NCBI RefSeq assembly: GCF_958298935.1
Contig: NC_084935.1
Location: 6,582,001 to 6,646,000, forward strand
Length of the DNA stretch: 64,000 nt
Origin: Phragmites australis
Lineage: Eukaryota; Streptophyta; Magnoliopsida; Poales; Poaceae
Reading direction: 5' to 3'
Shown here piece by piece: positions 56,629 through 64,000 of the stretch. Position numbers and translations under genes: made by a program. Within the stretch, counting starts at the first letter, position 1. The number at the start of each line of letters is the position of its first letter. Below the pieces are notes generated by a model. It was not told where the DNA came from. It worked only from the letters and a program-made list of their open reading frames with translations, and did no database searches.

Positions 56629-57227
56629 AAAATCATTGGCGATCCTTCTTATGAACCGGTATTAAAACTTAACTATCACTACCGGTTCTATCCACGAACC
56701 AGCAGTGATAATGGATGATAGCTTATATTAAAAAAATCATAACTTTTTTTATACAAAGTTACATAGGGACAAACTTTATATAAAAATTGTAGTCCTCGAC
56801 GAGATCTACAACTTTGTAGTTAAAAACTTTTTTATTTAAAGTTATTTAGATGTCCAAATAATCGTTTGAAGTTTCAGACAGAAGAGATCAAAATAATTGC
56901 ATATGCTATTGTTACCACAAGTATTTCTGTGGTGGGATGTTAATGACGTATCGGGCGAGATGAGAGGTCTCGGGTTCGAGTGCCATGAATTACATGCGCG
57001 CGTATTTTGTACAAAAAATCGTGTGACTTGGAACGACGAGGCCGCGGGGTTCCTCGAGTGCATTTTTTTTTAATTTGTCTAGCTACAAAAACATTGAATC
57101 AAGGACAAACTATCACTGCTGGTCCCTGGGCCGGCAATGATAGTTGGCCCGTTGCCCATTACTGGCTCGAAAATCGAAAGTAAGAGTGGTTTTAGAGCCG
57201 ACAGTGAAGATATTTTTTGTAGTAATA
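56629..57227. mobile_element. Right half of a second CACTA copy (CACTA-B)
   Basis: It starts inside the element (cattggcgatccttcttatg, compare 50907) and runs to ttttttgtagtaata at 57227. It lacks the nested solo LTR of copy A. The subterminal repeats, the tRNA-like word and the catgcgcgcgtatttt block are all kept. Confidence 0.85.
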
Positions 57228-57512
57228 GCAGTCACTACAAACGCAATAGTGGACGCTATTTGTAACCTTGATAAAAACATGTCAAGACTCATTTGCACCC
57301 TGTCATTGATTGGTTGTTCGTCATTGATTCCTATCACATTCTCAAACCCTATTATTTTCAAAGCCTGTCACACCAGTTGCTATATATGCTCCTGTTGTTT
57401 GAAGTTAAGCGTAGAGAGTTGTTTGGGTGCACTGCTCTATTTTGAAAGGTAAGTGGTTGATACGGACACGCATTGTAGTTAGAAGAAATTGCAAACGAGG
57501 AGTCGACAGCGC
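57228..57512 (+). repeat. Right flank of CACTA-B, end of duplication unit 2
   Basis: It repeats 53316-53604. After gagtcgacagcgca the two copies part: cagctgtggtgg here against agccaaatcctt there. That marks the outer border of the duplication. Confidence 0.85.
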
Positions 57513-59523
57513 AGCTGTGGTGGAATGAAAAAGGGTGCTTACTCTAACATGTAATTTTAATCCAGCGTTCAAAACCCTATTCATGTGTTCAATTTTATTC
57601 TAACATGCAATTTCTTTTTCTTCTACATTTGTTCTCCCTCAACTACAGGACCTTTAGGGGGGAGCGAGGGGCTCAAGCCCTCTACCTTCTGGGTGGTCTA
57701 TAGAGAGTAAGGGGAGATAAAGAGGGAGAAGGAGAAGGGTGAGGAAGAAGAAGATGAGTCCTCTAGTCGTCGTCCGTGTCTCTCACTGCTCAACTATATA
57801 ATACAAGCCAGCGATTTGCTGGATATTTAAAAAACTAATCCAGCGTATTTCGTGCAAAAGGAATTCTCATTGTGGAACTACCTTTGTCCAATCATGCCTG
57901 CAAAGTTTTTGCGAAGAAGACGATCTTCAAGGAGTAGCGAATCAAGACAAAAACTGTGGGAGCCAAACCAAGAGATCGTTTTTAGGCCATAAAATCCAAC
58001 CACCGCAGCGGCCTCCGAAGTCCGAACTTGAAAGCTACCGCACCCGCGCCTCACACGCGTGCCGTCGTGTCTTTGCCGGTCATGGCCACACGCACGCCGT
58101 GTGGCTGGAATGGCTCAGTGCGTAAGCATGCACGAAGCCTGGGGTCCAAGCGTCCAGGATGGGCGAGCACACATTGGAGCAAAGGTGTACACATGTACAC
58201 CTAAATTGTTTTGCAAAAAATTGACCACATATCATATCTAATAGTTATAGATGTCGTGAATTGTTAAAATTTCAGTATTATGTGCTGTATTCTGACTCAA
58301 TAGGCCTTTCATATTCTTCTGGTTCTTTCCTCACTACACACTCCACTATCTCAAAGTCCAATTAGCTCTTGGTGACCAAGAGGTGCATACAGATGGATCC
58401 CCAAGTGTGCAACACTGCAGCCCAACTTCCAAAGCCCAATAGCCAAGCCCATGACCGGCGAGAATTGCTTCTTGTTGGCCTACCCAACATCACAACTCTT
58501 TGCGGCGTTAGCCCTAGCATGCTTGCGAGGCCTAAATCCGCCCCTACCTGTTGCTCAGGTCACTGGCGGTGCTCACCAGAGCACCATCTGTTTGCTCTAC
58601 ACTGCATGTTGCCTGCTCCGCTAATCTGCTTCCCCATCGTGCGCCAGTCCACCACGGGTGAGCGAGCGACCGCCGGCCGGGTGCACAGAAGTCGGCAAGT
58701 TGACAACAGGTCATTGGGTCAATAACTTAGTGAGACAAGGCCACACCGTTCCACCGCCGCAAGCCCGAAAGGGCGCAAGGCACAAGCTACAACTAGACAC
58801 CGACGGGCAAGGAGTCAAGGACACCAATGTCTCAAGCCGGTATTCCATCCGTCCCTTTTCCTCAATCCCTTTTGGCTAAGTTCATTTAGAGATTAGGATT
58901 TAGCCATTTAAGAATTGGAGTAATGAAAATCAAATTATTTATTGTTGTAGATCCGCGATATGAGGAGGAAAAATAGTCCAAGGGGATATTTTGTTATTCT
59001 TTATGAAAGCAAAAAAAAAATCCCTCTCTTGAATGGGCATACCAATAACAATTTTCTACATCCGTCATTGTGGTGGCCCAAATGCGCAACGTACCTTAGT
59101 TATCGAATATTCTTTAGATATGTACACCCATTATTAAAATGCTGGGTCCGCCACTTGTCCAGGTCCAAGTGCTGGTGTTGTATAGCTATCTCGTGGGTTG
59201 TCTGCCGAACAGCATGGATCACACCGATCGTCGGTCCCTTCATGGGTGCGGCCATGCCTCTTGTAAGTACTTGGAGTTTGTCAGGCACTGCAGTTGCAGC
59301 GCGTCCTCGTCTGCTCAGTCCAAGTTTTCACGCGATCCAACATGTGGAAATAGATAGTCTTTTTATATGGTAGTTAATCTCCTTGATTGAAACTAATTCT
59401 ATTGCCATGTATCATGCCGTGTATCAAGGATTGTAAACTGATTTTGCAAATAAAAAAGGGAAGCAATAGCCGGCCATCATTGTGTTGTGCCATTCTATCA
59501 AAACCCTAGTAACTTCTTTTACA
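57513..59523. other. Intergenic and probable 5' LTR of the copia element
   Basis: Frames near 58059-58879 and 58960-59373 show no domain. The last few hundred bases before 59524 should include the 5' LTR of the copia element, since a primer site begins there, but the LTR start could not be fixed because the 3' LTR is outside or lost. Confidence 0.5.
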
Positions 59524-59536
59524 TGGTAGCCGAGCC
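59524..59536 (+). other. Primer binding site of the copia element
   Basis: The word tggtagccgagcc follows ..tttaca and resembles the initiator Met tRNA site tggtatcagagcc. It is 17 bases before the gag start. Confidence 0.6.
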
Positions 59537-59552
59537 ATCTGATCTCTGAGCC

Positions 59553-62189
59553 ATGACTTCTGCACCCCTCGATAGCACCATTGTTGGATCCACCCTCTCC
59601 ACCAACACCTCGGTGAGCATGGGCTCACCATCGTCAACCTCATCGCCGTTCACATTTGGGCACCTCATCACGGTCAAGCTCACCCAGGAGAATTATCTCC
59701 TGTGGAGGGCGCAGGTGCTCCCTCTTTTGAGGAGCTCCAATCTCGTCGGCTATGTGGATGGCACTACACCATGCCCGGCCACATACATCGCCTCGTCCAT
59801 GGAGGCCAACGCAATTCAGATGCCAAACTCGGCCTATCTGACTTGGTACCAACAAGATCAAGCGATCTTGCCTACCATCCTTTCATCGATGACTGAAGGA
59901 GTCCTCGGTCAGATTCTCTTCATGACCACTTCCCATGAAGTATGGATTGCCCTTGAGGGCATGTTCGCATCACAGTCCATCGCAAGATCAATGCAGATCA
60001 GTGTCCAACTTGGGAACATTAAGAAGCGGGACATGTCTGCCACCGCCTACTTCAACAAGGTGAAGGCTTTGTCCGACGCACTAACCTCCATCGGTCAACC
60101 CCTGCGAGATCATGAGTTTGTCTCATATCTCCTCACGGGTCTTGACTCCGACTATGACTCCTTTGTCTCATCTGTCACGATCCACAGTGATGTCATCATC
60201 GTGCGTGATCTGTACGCACATTTTCTCAACCATGAGCAGCGCCTGGAGAACTGCGAGACCGAGATCCAAGGAGAACACTCAACAAATGTGGTGTCCTATG
60301 GTGCTCAGTCAGGAGGAAAGCAGCCCTATCGCTCCACAAACAAGCAACAGTACAAGCCCCACTCCAACATGAAGTCTGGTGCTGGTAGTCCAAGCGGTGG
60401 TGGATCTGGTGCTGATGGTGGTAATCGCCTGATCTGTCAACTTTGTGACAATGTTGGACATATCGCATCTCGGTGCTACAAGCGCTTCAACTGGGATTTT
60501 CTGGGCGTCAGAAATTATGGTCGTGATAACCGTGTAGCAGTTGTTGTACACCAAAGCGCCCAAGGCAATACCCCTTCGTATAACATTGATCATGAATGGT
60601 ATGCGTACACTGGTGCGATCGATCATCTGACAAGTGAGTTAGACAAACTCACTGTCAAGGAGCCGTATCACGGCAAGGACCAAGTCCATACAGCTAATGG
60701 TTCAGGTATGCGCATCATGCATGTTGGTCAATCTACTATCCATACATCTTCTTCCAAACCACTTCATTTAAATAACGTCCTTCATGTTCCTACTATCACA
60801 TGTAACCTTCTTTCTGTTAGAAAATTCACTTGTGACAATAATGTTATCATGGAATTTCATCCTAACCAATTATTTGTTAAGGATATGGACACGAGGGAAA
60901 CCGTTCTTAGAGGTCGGTGTCGTGATGGCCTCTACTCTCTTGATTCATCATCATTGAAGAGTGTCTTCAGCAGTGTCAAGACCTCACAAGAGAAGTGGCA
61001 CTGTCGTCTAGGTCATCCAGCATCTCCAATTGTCAAGCATGTCTTGAATAATTGTGAACATCCATTTGACATTGATAAAAATAATAGAGTGTGTGATGCT
61101 TGCCAACAAGGCAAGAGTCATCAACTTCCCTTTGTCGTTCAAATAATGTAGCTAAAGCTCCTCTTGAGATTGTCTTCTCTGATGTATGGGGGCCTACCCA
61201 AACCTCTGTTAGTGGTCGTCGATGTTATGTCAGCTTCATTGATTCCTATAGTCGCTTTACTTGGCTCTATTTGCTTAAACACAAATCAGATGTGTTTAAA
61301 GTTTTTGTCCAATTTCAACAACACGTCGAACGCCTTCTCAATTGAAAAATTGTGCACATGCAAACTGATTGGGGTGGCGAGTATCGAAAATTGAATTTGT
61401 TCTTTCAAAAACTTGGCATTAATCATCATATCTTGCACACATATTCATCAACAAAATGGGTTGGCCGAACGCAAACACTGTCATGTTGTTGAAACAAGCC
61501 TCACCTTACTTGCTCATGCTTTTGTTCCACTTTGTTTTTGGAGTGATGCATTCATCACAATGTGCTTTCTTATTAATCGCATTCCTAGCAAAGTTATTGA
61601 TATGCAAACCCCACTTGAGCGACTCCTAGGAGACAAACCCGACAACACTTTTCTTCGAGTGTTCGGTTGTGCTTGCTGGCCACATCTTCGTCCATATAAC
61701 ACACATAAGCTAAATTTTTGGTTTAAAAAATGTGTGTTTCTAGGATATAGCCCCCTCCACAAAGGTTACAAACATTTACATGTCCCAACAAATCGTGCCT
61801 ACATCTCTCGCGATGCCATATTCAATGAAAATGTTTTCCCTTTCTCCAATCTCCCTTCAATTTTATCTACACCGGATTCTACTTTGTGTCCGTCCACTCT
61901 TTCTCGTGACCAACTTATTGATGTTGCATATACACCCTTGCTGTTGTCTAACCATGGTACAAGTTCAATATGTGGAGCACAAATTGAGGATCTATCAGCA
62001 GAACCGATTGATGGCGTGGAACCAACATCACCTCCCTCTACAGGGAGGCAAGTGGCGTCTCAACCGCCCACTGCTATGTCTCTGACGTTGCCACCGGTTC
62101 CGCCACCTCCTCCACCTCAGCGCATGCGAACTTGCCTTCAGAACAATACTTGCAAGCCACTGAATAGAACATATGGTAATGTCACGTAT
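59553..62189 (+). pseudogene. Copia gag-pol (gag, protease, integrase), broken
   Basis: The ATG at 59553 opens gag (LTQENYLLWRAQVLPLLRSS, LGNIKKRDMSATAYFNKVKA) with a CCHC knuckle CQLCDNVGHIASRC. The protease motif is WYAYTGAIDHLT: the catalytic Asp of DTG is Tyr. The pre-integrase zinc site WHCRLGHP / CDACQQGK follows. A frameshift near 61135 leads to the integrase core (FSDVWGPTQTSVSG, FIDSYSRFTWLYLLKHKSD). A TGA at 61343-61345, a second frameshift near 61410, then HQQNGLAERKHCHVVETSL and VFGCACWPHLRPYN. The gene stops at 62189 in front of another LTR, just before RT would begin. RT and RNase H are not in the window. At 2.6 kb it is the longest copia remnant here. The gag resembles that of Ale/Retrofit-like elements; the clade is a guess. 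Confidence 0.9.
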
Positions 62190-64000
62190 TGAAAGGACAA
62201 TGATGTCGCCTAGAGGGGGGTGAATAGGTGTTTTTTCAAAAAAAAAATCATCCCCTTTTACCGTTGGTCTAAACTTGCAACGGAATATAAACTAACGGAT
62301 TTTTCACAAGTGAAAAACCTAAATATGCTAGGCTCAACTAGTGCACAATCACGCTAAATAAGTGTGAAAGTTACAATCCTAAGGGGACAAAAATTATTCA
62401 ATTCTAGCAAAAGATATGCAAGAAAATATTAATTAAAAAATCCTAAAAACACTATTTACCGAAGTATCCGGGTTAATCCGGATACTTCGGGTTGTACAGT
62501 TCTGGAACCTTCGGGTAAATCCAGAATCTCCAGAACCTGTACAGAAACTAGCCCAAAACTAAAATTAAACAGCGCCTAAAGAGTTCTAGGTCAAACCAAA
62601 TGAAGTCGTGTGTTCCAATCTATAATTCCAAGTAGATCCATGGAGAACCTAAAATCAAATACACACAAATAAGTAGATCGAGCAATATGCATAAATATTG
62701 AGCAAGAACTCAAATGTAAACAAACTGAAATGGAGACACAAAGATTTGTTTCCCGAAGTTCAGAAACCTCCTCTAGAGATTCCTACGTCTCCATTGAGGG
62801 GCTCGATCACACTTGATCTGGGTCTCTCTCAACCATTTTTCTCTCCAAGCTCGATCATACTTGAGCTTAGTTTCCACTCTTGATTTCTTCCCTTGCGGAG
62901 GCAAAATCGAAGCCTTCACAAACTTCTCGTGTCACACCACAACCTTAGGTGCTCGTCGGCGACGCCTAGCCGCATAGGAGCTCAAAGCTCCAAGAGTAAA
63001 AAATGCGATGATGAACTTCTTGCCGATGAACTCGAGTGCTCAAGAATGGATTTAGCTCACTTGCACTCAATCTCTCAATCCAACTCACTTTTCTTCTCAA
63101 ATCTCTCACTAAAATAGAGCGGGAAGGAGTTCTTTTGGCTCTAAAAATATTCTCTTTCGTGCCCTTGCAGCAACCCAAAGGATGGGGGTGAGAGGCTATT
63201 TATAGCCCACCTCAAAAAACTAGCCGTATCCGGTTGGCACAGGAAAGCTAAACCGAGAATCTCTGGTCAAAACTTAACCCAGAGACTATGAAACCAGGAG
63301 TATTCGGGTCCACCCGGAGACTCCAGGTGAACTAAACAGCCCCAAATCGAGACCTCCCCTCAGAACCCTACCCGGAGACTCTGGACAACCAGGAGTATCC
63401 GGGTTCAACACAGCTGACCCTCTAAAAACGGCCATAATTTTTGATCCCGAAGCCCGATTTTGATGATTTTGGACTCTATAAAAAGCATATTCAGAGGGAT
63501 ACACATCCCAACCAAATTCATGACCTCAAAACACATTGGATCAAATTAGGAACACTCCGAAACCCAATTCAAACACTTTCACACTTTTCACACAGGGATT
63601 TCTAAAAGGAACTCTCACTTGGGTTTGGTTAGAAACTCTTGAGCATCAAGACATGATAATTAGCTCTACATTGCATCCCTCTTAATAGTGCCGTATACCT
63701 ACACTCAAATTCAAAGATAAAACTCATTTGAACCGCTTTGAACCTTTGAATAACTTTCAAGTACCACTTCTTTCATTCAAACCTTGAGGGTTCCCAACTT
63801 TCATATATTCTTCGCTCCATCTCTTCTTGATTCTTCATATGATTGATGCGAATCATTCATAGGTTTCCATGGCCTCACACGGTCCATTGGAGCAAAGTCT
63901 TCACTCGCTATTTACCATAGCATTGGTCCTTCGGCGCCAAGCCATTTGCTTGCTCTTCACCACGAATGGTCCATCATAGCCGAGTCTTGCTTGCCCTTCA
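62190..64000 (+). mobile_element. LTR of another copia-type element, inserted in the copia gag-pol
   Basis: It starts tgaaaggacaatgatgtcgcctagaggg right after the coding sequence and runs out of the window. The upstream base set cgtat (62185-62189) would be the left target duplication. It has a field of ccggatacttcgggt and ccggagact words (62460-63400), comparable in place to the caccggattatcc field in the LTR at 51256. No coding is recognised within the window. Confidence 0.7.

Noticed and set aside
58059..59373. Frames of 60-137 codons before the copia element
   Set aside because: No recognisable domain, no splice logic, and the right end overlaps the probable copia LTR.

Overview
The window is nuclear DNA of a grass (Poaceae), probably a panicoid or PACMAD species. 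Evidence: spliced host genes with GT-AG introns, GC-rich first exons, Stowaway-type MITEs, nested Tekay-, Tat-, copia-, CACTA- and Mutator-type elements of the kinds found in grasses, and an intact CYP51-family P450 that resembles the grass-specific CYP51H branch. Only three host genes look intact. All three were read by joining exons by hand.

Layout. 1-1035 is the end of a Tekay-like LTR. 2051-2375 is a decayed twin-CX9C mitochondrial protein gene. 3529-5179 is cytochrome c6A (PETJ-like, five exons). 5807-10663 is a five-exon type II membrane glycosyltransferase of the DXD / alpha-1,4-galactosyltransferase-like family. Small repeats follow to 13237.

13238-37647 is a three-level nest. A minus-strand Tekay (Del) chromovirus (left LTR 13238-13256 plus 24992-28385, internal region 28386-37164, right LTR truncated at about 37647) carries a second Tekay-like LTR (13257-24986, TSD caaat/caaac) inside its left LTR. 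That LTR in turn holds a young, internally deleted Tat-type element (17739-23980, TSD aattg). A further Tekay-like LTR (about 30816-33879) splits the pol gene of the outer element.

37648-38110 is a broken first-exon-like gene fragment. 38987-40589 (minus) is the intact two-exon CYP51. 40620-43500 is intergenic with a MITE and short repeats.

43504-57512 reads best as a tandem duplication of a composite transposon block. Unit 1 is a Mutator-like element (43871-49043, 9-bp TSD, about 200-bp TIRs) encoding remnants of a transposase, a plant mobile domain protein and a GRF-zinc-finger-like coiled-coil protein, then a dead copia fragment, then a CACTA remnant with a nested 1.8-kb solo LTR. Unit 2 is the same block with a large internal deletion that joins the Mutator transposase to the CACTA end. 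57513-59523 is mostly unassigned. 59553-62189 is a decayed copia gag-pol, interrupted at 62190 by another LTR that runs out of the window.

The host genes do not form an obvious pathway. The main interest lies in transposon structure: the G-box hairpin array in the Tat LTR, the three-gene Mutator cargo, the tandem composite duplication, and a hairpin shared by the Tekay-like LTRs. I found no RNA genes, no CRISPR and nothing bacterial, and no clearly new biological system can be proved from the sequence alone.
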